Part shown: piece after piece, positions 31,412-39,229 of the stretch
How the letters are laid out: each line of letters starts with the position of its first letter
How positions within the stretch are numbered: the stretch's first letter is position 1
Source of the DNA: Bacteroidales bacterium
GTDB taxonomy: Bacteria > Bacteroidota > Bacteroidia > Bacteroidales > UBA932
DNA: 52,307 nucleotides
Direction of reading: 5' to 3'
NCBI GenBank assembly: GCA_017469745.1
Contig: JAFUFS010000005.1
Location: 1 to 52,307, forward strand
Notes under the pieces: model-generated
Told to the model about the DNA's origin: nothing
The model's database searches: none
Seen by the model: the letters and a program-made list of their open reading frames with translations, nothing else
Translations under genes and position numbers: made by a program

Positions 31412-32446
31412 ATGAATATGAAAAAGTGCGTTCTCGTGTCCGGCGGAGCCGGATTCATCGGCAGCCATGTAACGGTGGAACTTATTGAAGCTGGCTATGA
31501 TGTGATCGTAGCCGACAACATGTCCAACTGCGACATGACCTGTTTTGAAGGTGTGAAAAAGATTACCGGCCGCGAAGACATCCCCTTCGTGAAGATGGAT
31601 TTCTGCGACGCAGTCGCCACCGAGCTTCTTTTCACGACCCATGAGATCGATGCCGTGATCCACTTTGCAGGCTTCAAGGCCGTAGGTGAATCAGTTAATG
31701 AACCTCTGAAGTACTACAAGAATAATCTGGAATCGTTCATCAACGTCATCGAGAGCGCAAAGTCACACGGCTGCAGGAACATCCTGTTCTCCTCCTCCGC
31801 CACTGTCTACGGCGAGCCTGATAAGCTTCCCGTGACCGAGGAGTCCCCCAGGAAGCCAGCTACTTCTCCTTACGGGAACACTAAGCAGATGTGCGAGGAC
31901 ATCCTCCGCGACAGCGTGAGGGCATATTCAGCGATTAGAGGAATCGCTCTCCGCTATTTCAACCCGATCGGGGCCCATCCGTCCGCCCTCATCGGCGAAC
32001 TCCCGCGCGGAGTGCCCAACAACCTCGTTCCCTTCATCACCCAGACCGCCATCGGCAAGAGGGAATGCCTCTATGTCTTCGGCGACGACTATCCTACACC
32101 GGACGGCTCCTGCCAGAGGGACTTCATCGACGTAGTGGATCTCGCCAAGGCCCATGTCTTCGCGGTCAGCAGGATGCTCGACGACAAGATGAAGAAGGAA
32201 TATGAAATCTTCAATATCGGTACCGGAAAGCCTTTCTCAGTCATGGAGCTGGTCAACGACTTCCAGAAGGCCAACTCACTGAAGCTCAACTATAGAATGG
32301 CTCCTCGCCGGCCAGGAGACGTCACCGCCATCTGGGCGGATCCGACCCTTGCCAACGAGGAACTAGGATGGAAGGCCGAGCGCGACATCATGGACACCCT
32401 CACTGCCGCCTGGGCCTGGGAAAAGCATCTGGCTTCCAAGGAATAG
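31412..32446 (+). CDS. galE: UDP-glucose 4-epimerase
   Basis: This 344-aa cytoplasmic enzyme interconverts UDP-glucose and UDP-galactose with bound NAD. It shows the Rossmann motif GGAGFIGSH, the catalytic Ser-Ser-Ala block (FSSSATVYG) and YGNTK with the active Tyr and Lys. Length and C-terminal WADPTLANEELGW block are standard. An in-frame ATG at 31418 is an equally plausible start. Its stop codon is followed at once by a dispersed repeat. Confidence 0.95.
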   Translation: MNMKKCVLVSGGAGFIGSHVTVELIEAGYDVIVADNMSNCDMTCFEGVKKITGREDIPFVKMDFCDAVATELLFTTHEIDAVIHFAGFKAVGESVNEPLKYYKNNLESFINVIESAKSHGCRNILFSSSATVYGEPDKLPVTEESPRKPATSPYGNTKQMCEDILRDSVRAYSAIRGIALRYFNPIGAHPSALIGELPRGVPNNLVPFITQTAIGKRECLYVFGDDYPTPDGSCQRDFIDVVDLAKAHVFAVSRMLDDKMKKEYEIFNIGTGKPFSVMELVNDFQKANSLKLNYRMAPRRPGDVTAIWADPTLANEELGWKAERDIMDTLTAAWAWEKHLASKE

Positions 32447-32528
32447 ATTCTTCGCTACGCTCAGAATGACAATAACTGTCATCTGGCAATAGCTGTCATC
32501 CTGAACCGGCAAAGCCGGTGAAGGATCT
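32447..32528 (+). repeat. Two inverted copies of the dispersed palindromic repeat between galE and asd
   Basis: GATTCTTCGCTACGCTCAGA (minus-strand copy, arms ATTCT/AGAAT) is followed after 22 nt by a plus-strand copy starting GTCATCCTGAACCGGC. In the second, the loop is replaced by a longer hairpin (ACCGGC-AAA-GCCGGT) while ATCCT/AGGAT still pair. The last bases overlap the asd stop codon (minus-strand TAG at 32529-32527). The pair could serve as a transcription end for the two convergent genes. Confidence 0.75.
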
Positions 32529-33525
32529 ACAACCACCCCCGACGAAGCAGGACTTCTGCGATCTGGACAGCATTGGTGGCAGCACCCTTGCGGATGTTGT
32601 CGCTGACGCACCAGAAGTTGAGTCCGTACTTCACGGAAGGATCCCTGCGAAGACGGCCCACGAAGACATCGTCCTTGCCCAATGAATAGAGAGGCATCGG
32701 ATAGACGAACTCATCCGGATTGTCCTGGATGGTGACACCTTCTGTCTTTGACCATATCTCCCTGACTTCCTCAAGCGTGAAATCCTTCTCGAACTCGAGG
32801 TTGATGGATTCGGAATGACCGCCGAGCACAGGCACGCGGGCAGTTGTCGGACTCACTCCGATGGAATCATCCCTCAGGATCTTATGGGTCTCGTTGACCA
32901 TCTTCATCTCCTCCTTGGTGTAGCCGTTCTCAAGGAAATCGTCGATGTGAGGAATAACGTTCTGGTCGATGGGATAGTGGTAGAAGGCAGGATATTCACC
33001 CCACTTTCCTCCGTTCCTCTCGGTCTGCATCTGGTTCATGGCAGGGGTGCCCGAGCCAGTGACGCTCTGGTAGGTGGAGACCACGATCCTCTTTATCACG
33101 TACTTCTCGTGGAGCGGAGCCAGAGGAAGAAGCATCTGGATGGTGGAACAGTTGGGATTGGCAATGATGTAGTCCTCTTTTTCAAGGACATCGGCATTGA
33201 TCTCCGGAACGACCAGCTTCTTGGTGGGATCCATCCTCCAGCAGGAAGAATTATCGACCACACGGCATCCTACGGCAGCAAACTTGGGAGCAAGTTCGCG
33301 GGAGATGTCGGCACCGGCAGAGAAAAGGGCCAGGTCCGGCTTGCGGGAGATGGCTTCTTCGGCAGAGACGACCGGATAGTCCTTGCCTTTGAAGGCAATC
33401 ATCTTTCCGACCGACCGGCCTGAAGCCACGGGAATGAATTCATCCACGGGAAAATTCCTCTCTTCGAGGACTTCGACCATCCTGGTACCTACCAGTCCGG
33501 TCACGCCAACTACTGCAACTTTCAT
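32527..33525 (-). CDS. asd: Aspartate-semialdehyde dehydrogenase
   Basis: This 332-aa enzyme reduces aspartyl phosphate to aspartate semialdehyde, feeding lysine/diaminopimelate, threonine and methionine synthesis. Visible are the N-terminal VGVTGLVGTRM nucleotide motif, the active-site Cys in NPNCSTIQM and the late substrate His in GGHSESI. The start at 33525 gives the family N-terminus; the frame extends upstream only as noncoding sequence. It is followed on the same strand by no gene and preceded 73 bp upstream by the small conserved gene used as an integration site. Confidence 0.96.
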   Translation of the reverse strand: MKVAVVGVTGLVGTRMVEVLEERNFPVDEFIPVASGRSVGKMIAFKGKDYPVVSAEEAISRKPDLALFSAGADISRELAPKFAAVGCRVVDNSSCWRMDPTKKLVVPEINADVLEKEDYIIANPNCSTIQMLLPLAPLHEKYVIKRIVVSTYQSVTGSGTPAMNQMQTERNGGKWGEYPAFYHYPIDQNVIPHIDDFLENGYTKEEMKMVNETHKILRDDSIGVSPTTARVPVLGGHSESINLEFEKDFTLEEVREIWSKTEGVTIQDNPDEFVYPMPLYSLGKDDVFVGRLRRDPSVKYGLNFWCVSDNIRKGAATNAVQIAEVLLRRGWL

Positions 33526-33548
33526 TTTAATTGTTCGTTTTATAAAAA

Positions 33549-33567
33549 TAGAGGAGGACCTTCGGCC
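33549..33567 (-). terminator. Hairpin terminator after the 98-aa gene
   Basis: GGAGGACC and GGCCCTCC flank a TTC loop with one mismatch. On the minus strand the hairpin is followed by a T-rich run, CTCTATTTTTATAAAA. It would end transcription of the small gene at 33599 before asd. Confidence 0.55.
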
Positions 33568-33598
33568 CTCCCTTGATAAATCTATCCCGGACGAGAGC

Positions 33599-33895
33599 TT
33601 ATTCAGCCTTGCCTGCTTTTTTGACGACCTCGCTGAGCTTAGCGTAGAGCTCATCGGTCTTTTCGAGGAGTTCCTTGCGAATTGATGCATAGTAAGCGCC
33701 CTTGGGGCCCTCAACCTTGACATTGACCTTATCCTTAAGATCGTTGTAAAGATTGACAGCCTCGTCGAGAAGCCCGCCGAGAGCCTCATCGTCCGCACTG
33801 CTGTTGACAGAGCTGAAAAGCGAGCAATCGTCGATGAATGCGCCGATCACGTACTCAATGTCTTTCTTAATATGTCTCAAAGAATGTACACCCAT
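33599..33895 (-). CDS. Small conserved helical protein whose 5' end was replaced by an integrated element
   Basis: This 98-aa acidic, helical protein has a body starting IKKDIEYVIGAFIDDC. I do not know its function; it resembles short conserved Bacteroidales proteins of unknown role. The first eight codons (MGVHSLRH) and the promoter belong to the mobile element. The native start, MNLRDIK, with its promoter is found 9.7 kb away at 43588-43656. Joining the two at the common ATTAAGA gives MNLRDIKKDIEYVIGAF in one frame. Integration therefore swaps the promoter and N-terminus but keeps the gene readable. Confidence 0.8.
   Translation of the reverse strand: MGVHSLRHIKKDIEYVIGAFIDDCSLFSSVNSSADDEALGGLLDEAVNLYNDLKDKVNVKVEGPKGAYYASIRKELLEKTDELYAKLSEVVKKAGKAE
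33865..33871 (-). repeat. Left attachment core of the 9.7-kb element
   Basis: ATTAAGA on the minus strand is shared with 43599-43605. The gene body (AAGACATTGAG) lies on the chromosomal side and the element-derived start codons on the other. A short core is normal for serine integrases. Confidence 0.65.
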
Positions 33896-33923
33896 ATTAT
33901 TGTCTTTTTAGTTATTACGATTG

Positions 33924-33931
33924 CAAAGATA
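33924..33931 (-). promoter_or_regulatory. Element-borne -7 box that drives the interrupted 98-aa gene
   Basis: TATCTTTG on the minus strand (followed by C) lies 28 nt before the new ATG at 33895. The same box precedes the original start fragments at 43656-43649 and 46070-46063, so the element restores expression of its target. Confidence 0.6.
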
Positions 33932-34052
33932 ATACTTTTTCTTTAATTGAACGCAAGTTATATCTCCCTACCCATATAGTCTCAGAATCGTTAATTTGAA
34001 TGTAATATTCTATGTATTAGGCATTTACCAGTACTTTTTTTGTATTATTTTA

Positions 34053-34082
34053 TTATCGTTTTACGATAAATTGTTATATTTG
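34053..34082 (+). promoter_or_regulatory. Promoter with operator-like palindrome for the 120-aa gene
   Basis: TTATCGT-TTT-ACGATAA (34053-34069) is a perfect inverted repeat placed just before TATATTTG (34075-34082), a -7 box. A repressor bound here would cover the promoter spacer. The rest of 33896-34143 shows no gene. Confidence 0.5.
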
Positions 34083-34143
34083 CAATGAAGACAGGTAATT
34101 GCCTGATAAATAGGAATTTACATACATTTTAACATTTATCGCT

Positions 34144-34506
34144 ATGAAGCACATCATGAACGTCCTGAAGAACGAGATCTTCAAGCAGCATTCTTCTATT
34201 AATGGCCTCGTGAAGAAGGTCGCTGTCAGCCAGGAGTCCTACCTTATGAATCGCTCCAATGAGGCACTGTTCAACATCTGGAGCGAGAACGTGAAGGACT
34301 TGCAGAAAGTTGAGTCCAACGTACGCTATCTCCGCAGTGCGTACGCAACCATCTGCAGCGCCTGTGAAGTTGAGCCTCTCAGCATTGAGGAAATCCTCGC
34401 CGAGAAAGATGCTCGAGCGGCCAAGAAGGCTGCAAAGAAAGGCAAGCAGCCGAAGGCCAAGAATATCCAACCTGCTGAAGAATCAAAGGAGAGTCAGACC
34501 AAATAG
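34144..34506 (+). CDS. Unknown 120-aa protein of the mobile element
   Basis: I do not recognise this protein. It is mostly helical for the first 90 residues and ends in a basic Lys/Ala-rich tail (AAKKAAKKGKQPKAKN), which suggests nucleic-acid contact. It has its own promoter with a palindrome and its stop codon lies in the loop of a strong terminator hairpin. Position at the element's left end and a repressible promoter would suit a regulator or accessory replication protein, but that is a guess. Confidence 0.6.
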   Translation: MKHIMNVLKNEIFKQHSSINGLVKKVAVSQESYLMNRSNEALFNIWSENVKDLQKVESNVRYLRSAYATICSACEVEPLSIEEILAEKDARAAKKAAKKGKQPKAKNIQPAEESKESQTK

Positions 34507-34520
34507 ACTCTCCTTTTTCT
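34486..34520 (+). terminator. Terminator hairpin overlapping the 120-aa gene's stop codon
   Basis: AAGGAGAGTC (34486-34495) and GACTCTCCTT (34506-34515) are perfect 10-bp arms with a 10-nt loop, followed by TTTCTTTC. The TAG stop lies at 34504-34506. Ribosomes finishing the gene would cover the left arm, so translation could affect read-through into the next small gene. Confidence 0.7.
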
Positions 34521-34527
34521 TTCTACT

Positions 34528-34728
34528 ATGCAACGCAAGGTTAAGAAAGGAGACCTTATCCGAGTCATCAAGATGGATGATGCGGACGGAAAAGACTGGG
34601 CTGCAGCCAAGATGAATGGCCAGACCTATATGGTGGATTTCGTAGATGATGCAGAACAAATCCATGTATACGGAAGTGGGCTTGCAATCATTCCTGAAGC
34701 TGACAAGTTCGAAATAGTGGAACAATGA
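34528..34728 (+). CDS. Unknown 66-aa protein of the mobile element
   Basis: This short acidic protein begins MQRKVKKGDLIRVIKMDDA. It reads like a small beta barrel (many alternating Val/Ile and charged residues; KGDLIRV and IHVYGSGLAIIP strands), but I cannot assign a family. It lies between two strong hairpins, 21 bp after the 120-aa gene, so expression probably depends on read-through of the first hairpin. Confidence 0.5.
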   Translation: MQRKVKKGDLIRVIKMDDADGKDWAAAKMNGQTYMVDFVDDAEQIHVYGSGLAIIPEADKFEIVEQ

Positions 34729-34734
34729 CACTTC

Positions 34735-34820
34735 ACTCTCCCGGCTTCAGCTTATGCTTGCTATTATTCCCAGCTCTGGGAAACAACAGGAAACTCTTCC
34801 AACAGCCGGGAGAGTTTTTT
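34735..34820 (+). terminator. Long-arm terminator or structured RNA after the 66-aa gene
   Basis: ACTCTCCCGGCT (34735-34746) pairs perfectly with AGCCGGGAGAGT (34804-34815), and TTTTT follows. The 57-nt loop contains an inner hairpin, CCCAG-CT-CTGGG. The ACTCTCC of this left arm can also pair with the GGAGAGT of the hairpin at 34486, so the two structures could exclude each other. Confidence 0.6.
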
Positions 34821-34977
34821 CATAATGATAAGAAATCAAGAGGGATAATCGCTTCTTTTAATGAATAGAAATGAGCCCTTAGATGAACCCTTTTCCCCAT
34901 CTTATATAAACCTATTAGATTAGTCCTTTAGCCCCTCTAAACTTAAATAGAGTCACTCCTGTGTACATAGAATTCTA

Positions 34978-35010
34978 GGCAATGCACTTGCCTCGTGCAA
35001 GTGCATTGCC
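34978..35010. repeat. Perfect 14-bp inverted repeat in the element
   Basis: GGCAATGCACTTGC (34978-34991), loop CTCGT, GCAAGTGCATTGCC (34997-35010). There is no T-run after it on either strand, so it is not a usual terminator. It lies in a 360-bp stretch (34730-35091) with no other gene, upstream of the replication gene. A protein-binding site, recombination site or replication-start hairpin are all possible. Confidence 0.6.
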
Positions 35011-35091
35011 CGGCTGCATTGACGATTAAACAGTAATCATTATCTTTGTAGATAGAGTTGCTAATAGCCCATTTTAATGACAGTAATAGGT

Positions 35092-35340
35092 TTAACTGTT
35101 GTTATTATGTGGTATAGCTAAAGGGTTTATCGGTTTCAACATCAAGTAGCCAATCTGCTTTTGTTTGTAGAAGAAGTAAACGAAGTGCTTGTTGTCAACT
35201 CTTTTATATGATGATGTTACGTGCTTCTGTTCTTCCGGGCCAGTAAGGGTGTCGAAGAACTGCATGTTATTGAAATAGAAAGACGGTCTGAGACCTTTAA
35301 TTTCTGCACTTTCGCAAATTGTTTCGATTAAGTTTCTCAT
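35092..35340 (-). CDS. Unknown 82-aa protein of the mobile element
   Basis: This plausible small protein opens MRNLIETICESAEIKG and carries an aromatic-rich middle (NNMQFFDTLTGPEEQ, FVYFFYKQKQIGYLML). I do not recognise it. It is the only minus-strand gene in the left half of the element and faces away from the PrimPol gene, with about 230 bp between. No clear promoter box was found. Confidence 0.5.
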   Translation of the reverse strand: MRNLIETICESAEIKGLRPSFYFNNMQFFDTLTGPEEQKHVTSSYKRVDNKHFVYFFYKQKQIGYLMLKPINPLAIPHNNNS

Positions 35341-35486
35341 GTTTTTTGTTTAATAATAAAGTTTTCGATTTAAAGCCAGCAGATTAAAAGGAAATGGTTA
35401 TTTTTAATTAGATAAAGTAATTACAGGTTAGGGACTGCAATGAAATAAGACATATACGATTCGTCTTTCGCTATAAGCGTTTCGAG

Positions 35487-35527
35487 CAAGCCCTCACTGT
35501 ATTGCCCTAACAATATATGAGGGCTTG
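35487..35527 (+). terminator. Hairpin upstream of the PrimPol-helicase gene
   Basis: CAAGCCCTCA (35487-35496) and TGAGGGCTTG (35518-35527) are perfect arms around 21 nt, followed by ATTTATATTT. It stands 43 bp before the start codon and no gene ends just before it, so it may act as an attenuator in the leader or end a small RNA. Confidence 0.45.
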
Positions 35528-35570
35528 ATTTATATTTCAACGATAACAATTATAGCGATAAGAGAAAGAG

Positions 35571-38564
35571 ATGGATATACGATTCAGCTACGCAAGACCT
35601 AGATATTTCGAAGCGGAGGACAGATGGTCTCTTCCGAAAGGTGGGGGCAAAATGGAAGTCAAGACACTTAAGGATATCAAAATCGGCAATAATAAAGAAA
35701 AGGGTGCAACGCCTTGGCTCCAAATGTTCGACTGCGGTTATCGTGTGACTACGGAGAATATTGACTGGTCAAAGTGGAACGGCTGCGTTTATTCAGACAT
35801 TGATTCGAAGCGCTACTACAACGAGTGCAAGCCGTTCAAAGCGGATATTCTGTTGAATGCGTTGCACGAGTACCTTCTCATCAACTACAATGTCAACTAC
35901 TACTGCATGCAGACATCGAATTCGGGGACAGGGTATCATATCTTGTTCTACTTCAATGTGGAAAAGAGCGAGGAAAACTTCAAGAAATGCGCACAGAGGG
36001 TCAAGGAGATAGTTGGTGAGGCATTTGCGAACATCGGGGCAAAGGAGATATTTGAATGGCCACATGTTGCGGACAAGTGTTCGGAAAGTCCGTATCAGGG
36101 AATGTATCTGACGGACAAGCCGTGGCTATGGGGTAATTCCGACCAGCCCGGCTTCGGGTCATTTGAGGACATAGAGACCTACGAACTGGAAAAGGAAAGA
36201 ATCAAGGTGTCGGATGTCCAACCTGACGGTTCCGAGTTGTTCAAGTTCAAGTCCGTCAAACTGGTGGATAAGGTCGGTTATAAAGACCATCATCAGAGGT
36301 GGGCGATATATGATGCACTCATAGCCGTGTTCAAGGACAGGGAGAAAGTTGATGCGGAGTGGGCTAAGATTGCGAACATTCTACCGGAGAAGAACGGCCA
36401 CACGCATGACTTCTATCTAGACGAGCCGAGACGAAACAGATGGTATGAAAGATACAGGACAGGGGATTATGTCAAGGTGGCAAGGCTGGAAGAATTCGGC
36501 TACCGCTTCAAGAAGCTATTTGTCCCGAAAGAACTTGACTTGTATAATGCTGACCTGATATATGAACTGGAAGATGGCCAGCATCTGACCGATATAGATA
36601 TCGAGTGGGACAAGGATAGGTGCAATCATGTGTTTGCCGGATGCGGTTTCGGAAAGACATTCATGGCAAAGGAGTTTACCAACTCTGGCAAGAGGACATG
36701 CTTTATCAGTCCGATGACCAGCATCAACAAGGATTCTTTCGACAAAGAGGATGCGAAGCACTGGCTGATTGTTGATGCCAACCATACGGATGAAGTCGAG
36801 CATATCTGCGGTAATGTCCAGAATGCCCTGACCAGCAAATGGAGTATCTGCACGACATGGGAATCCTTCTATTTGTACGAAATGTGGAAGTACGACTTCG
36901 AGTATTTCGTGGTGGACGAGATTCATACTTTGTATATGTACGACTATCGTCTGGAGAGTATATCCCACATCAAGGATGCGCTCAACAGGATAAAAGGAAT
37001 CCGGATTCTGATGACCGGAACACCATCTTATGAGGTTGAGGAGTTCAACTGCAAGAAGATACAGGTCAATAAGAGGGCGAAGAAGGTAAAGGCGGACATC
37101 GTTTTCTATTACAAGTCCGGCAAGGGGTATATCTATAATGACATGCGAGACTGGATAAACGAATCTCCAGACAATATCGCCCTGCTGTTCAAGGATGGAA
37201 CGAATTATCAGACCGAAGAAGATTTGAAGTATTACGGAATCGAATGCGATGTCTTCAACAAGCAATATACCGAAACTGTGAATTACGTCCTCAACAATCA
37301 GACAATCAGAAAACAGGTAACGGTATTCAGCGTTTACGGACAAGCCGGTATTAATTTGTATATCGACCCCAGCAAGAAGGCCAGAGTGTATATAATGAAT
37401 GATAGTTCACTCGGCATCATCCAGTACGCAAACAGACTGAGGAACAAGGAGGTAATCGACAAGGTGGTCATTCCGTACAAGTATTCGGAGCTCAATAACG
37501 ACATCAAGGATTTGGATACCAGCATCGACTACGACTATGCTCAAAGCCGTATTGACATGATTAATTCGAACAGGGGCAGATATGATATCTTCGATGAACG
37601 ATACAAAAAAATGTTCGAAGTCAGATATGGAATGATACCCGAAGTTTTGGACAACCTTGACGAGAAATACATCCTCAACGAAAGACGATATAAGGCATAT
37701 AAGCTGATTAAAAACGTCCAGAAGTATGAAAGTCAGATGCAACTGATATATAACCGTCTTTCGACCAATTACTTTGATGTTAACTGCATCTATCTGGATA
37801 AAGATGTACCGCTTTCAAAGCATTCCCAGCTTCGTCAGGACAGATTCAGTGGTCAGATGGTCAGGTTTGACTGGAGCATGGTACAAGAGACAAGAGATGG
37901 TGTTCTGTGGATCAAACCGACAGAAGAGTTCAACAAGGTCGTTACTGGTGACTTGAAGGCCGTCATAGAGGACATCATCAACAGGATATTTAAACAGAAC
38001 GACAGGGACAGGGGAAAAACTGAAAGTGAGTTCAAGTCGGCAATACAGGAGATTGTACGGAGGACAGGGGGGATTACGAAAGCCGATATAGTCCAGTATG
38101 ACGAGTTCCTGGTACTAATCGCAAATTACGGACAGTACATCGACAGGGAGTTTCTGGAGAATATGACCAAGGATGACTGGAATCCGTTTGAAGATGCGGC
38201 CAGATATACAAGGTCATTGTATAACGAGACGATAGACTGGAAAACTGCGGCGAGGGAGGTTTACGGCAATCTGAAAAGGTTGGCCGGAATCGTGTACGAT
38301 TATCTTGATGTATTCATGTTCGAGCCGAAGGTGACGGACACGATGGACATTCCGAATGATGATATTACTCGGATGATAGAGGAGTATCTGAAAAAGATAT
38401 ATATCAGGAAAAAGAAGAAGGGTGGACCGGTTATAGTCGATAGTGTCAGGTACGGTTCAATCAAGGAGGCGATGCACAAGACTGGGCTTTCACGCAGCAC
38501 GATTTGGCGCAAGGTGAAACAGTCGGCGCAAGTAGATGCTGGCGGCGGAGCCGGGGGTGCGTGA
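35571..38564 (+). CDS. PrimPol (archaeo-eukaryotic primase-like) - SF2 helicase fusion with NUMOD1-like tail
   Basis: The 997-aa protein has an N-terminal primase-polymerase-like domain (about 50-220). The metal-site motif is SDID (residues 75-78) and the sxH motif is in SGTGYHILF (His123). A superfamily-2 helicase follows, with Walker A AGCGFGKT (356-363), DEIH (449-452), TGTP (482-485) and an arginine-finger motif in IIQYANRLRN. The helicase resembles the UL9-type origin-binding group of some DNA viruses. The tail (about 955-985, GSIKEAMHKTGLSRSTIW) looks like the NUMOD1 DNA-binding motif. It probably recognises and opens the element's origin and makes primers. Codon use is AT-richer than in the flanks. 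Confidence 0.75.
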   Translation: MDIRFSYARPRYFEAEDRWSLPKGGGKMEVKTLKDIKIGNNKEKGATPWLQMFDCGYRVTTENIDWSKWNGCVYSDIDSKRYYNECKPFKADILLNALHEYLLINYNVNYYCMQTSNSGTGYHILFYFNVEKSEENFKKCAQRVKEIVGEAFANIGAKEIFEWPHVADKCSESPYQGMYLTDKPWLWGNSDQPGFGSFEDIETYELEKERIKVSDVQPDGSELFKFKSVKLVDKVGYKDHHQRWAIYDALIAVFKDREKVDAEWAKIANILPEKNGHTHDFYLDEPRRNRWYERYRTGDYVKVARLEEFGYRFKKLFVPKELDLYNADLIYELEDGQHLTDIDIEWDKDRCNHVFAGCGFGKTFMAKEFTNSGKRTCFISPMTSINKDSFDKEDAKHWLIVDANHTDEVEHICGNVQNALTSKWSICTTWESFYLYEMWKYDFEYFVVDEIHTLYMYDYRLESISHIKDALNRIKGIRILMTGTPSYEVEEFNCKKIQVNKRAKKVKADIVFYYKSGKGYIYNDMRDWINESPDNIALLFKDGTNYQTEEDLKYYGIECDVFNKQYTETVNYVLNNQTIRKQVTVFSVYGQAGINLYIDPSKKARVYIMNDSSLGIIQYANRLRNKEVIDKVVIPYKYSELNNDIKDLDTSIDYDYAQSRIDMINSNRGRYDIFDERYKKMFEVRYGMIPEVLDNLDEKYILNERRYKAYKLIKNVQKYESQMQLIYNRLSTNYFDVNCIYLDKDVPLSKHSQLRQDRFSGQMVRFDWSMVQETRDGVLWIKPTEEFNKVVTGDLKAVIEDIINRIFKQNDRDRGKTESEFKSAIQEIVRRTGGITKADIVQYDEFLVLIANYGQYIDREFLENMTKDDWNPFEDAARYTRSLYNETIDWKTAAREVYGNLKRLAGIVYDYLDVFMFEPKVTDTMDIPNDDITRMIEEYLKKIYIRKKKKGGPVIVDSVRYGSIKEAMHKTGLSRSTIWRKVKQSAQVDAGGGAGGA

Positions 38565-38747
38565 AACAATCATCACAAATTAGACAAATAATATATATAA
38601 TAGAATTTGTCAAAAAACACATAATTGTTTCATACAATACAAAACAATGTGGGGAACGGGGCCGGATGTGTCAGGACATGGCTTGGGCTGGAAGCTGACA
38701 GGGATGGGAATAATGTTCAAAAACAATCATATCTGACAGAAATGAAA

Positions 38748-38772
38748 TAGCACAACAGGGATTGTTGTGCTA
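38748..38772 (+). terminator. Hairpin downstream of the PrimPol gene
   Basis: TAGCACAACA (38748-38757), loop GGGAT, TGTTGTGCTA (38763-38772) pair perfectly; the following bases are ACTTATTG, a poor T-run. The surrounding 38565-38925 is AT-rich and I see no gene in it. Confidence 0.4.
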
Positions 38773-38925
38773 ACTTATTGATAATCATATTGTTTAGTCT
38801 AAATATAATATTCATTAATTATATTTTTGAATATTTCTCGGCTCATCATACGATTATGGAGATCAATAATAGGTATATTAACTGGCTTATATAACTCAAT
38901 AGTAGGTTATTTCGATAATTGTTCT

Positions 38926-38933
38926 TATATTTG
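38926..38933 (+). promoter_or_regulatory. -7 box in front of the candidate structured RNA
   Basis: TATATTTG (followed by C) predicts initiation at about 38938-38941, exactly where the outermost helix of the RNA begins. No -33 TTTG is seen at 19 nt. Confidence 0.5.
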
Positions 38934-38937
38934 CAAT

Positions 38938-39180
38938 GCCCCCTTAGGGAGGGCAAATAAACATATAGAAGGCGTTTAGCCTATTCCGTTCAACTGAATC
39001 TGGACAATTCAAGCAACGAAGGAATAGAGTGAGACGCTCTCCTTGGCTATAATTTGAGCTATGCTCATACTATAGCGAAGTGTGAGCTATCCCTTGTTCT
39101 CGTTGCGGCAGTCCAGAACTCGGAGTTCATCTTCGGGGCCCAGTTGAAGGATAAGTCTAAAGGGGCTCCACTTCTTTTTG
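38938..39180 (+). ncRNA. Candidate structured RNA of about 230 nt
   Basis: The region has no ORF but many complementary segments in nested order. GCCCCCTTAG (38938-38947) pairs with CTAAAGGGGC (39157-39166), nine of ten. CAACTG (38991-38996) pairs with CAGTTG (39141-39146), CTGGAC (39000-39005) with GTCCAG (39111-39116), and GCAACGA (39013-39019) with TCGTTGC (39100-39106). Local hairpins sit inside (GCTATA/TATAGC around TGAGC-TAT-GCTCA, and GAACT-CGG-AGTTC). CTATTCC (38981-38987) with GGAATAG (39021-39027) would form a pseudoknot or alternative fold. A T-rich run follows the closing helix. It matches no RNA family I can name. Confidence 0.55.
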
Positions 39181-39229
39181 TATAAGGCCGGCTAGAGCAC
39201 CACGGCTATTTATAACGAGATTTTTATTC

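Noticed and set aside
33526..33798. A longer asd protein starting at 33798
   Set aside because: The extra 91 residues are shadow sequence of the 98-aa gene and precede the standard MKVAVVG start.
35571..38564. Helicase-based anti-phage defence gene
   Set aside because: The PrimPol motifs and location with recombinases favour element replication; no nuclease or known defence partner adjoins.
38938..39166. tmRNA or tRNA-like end, because the closing helix is followed by TCCA
   Set aside because: No tRNA-like D or T arm and no tag-peptide frame are present; the resemblance is limited to four bases.
38938..39180. Retron or group II intron RNA
   Set aside because: No reverse transcriptase is present in the window and the helices do not match intron domains V/VI.
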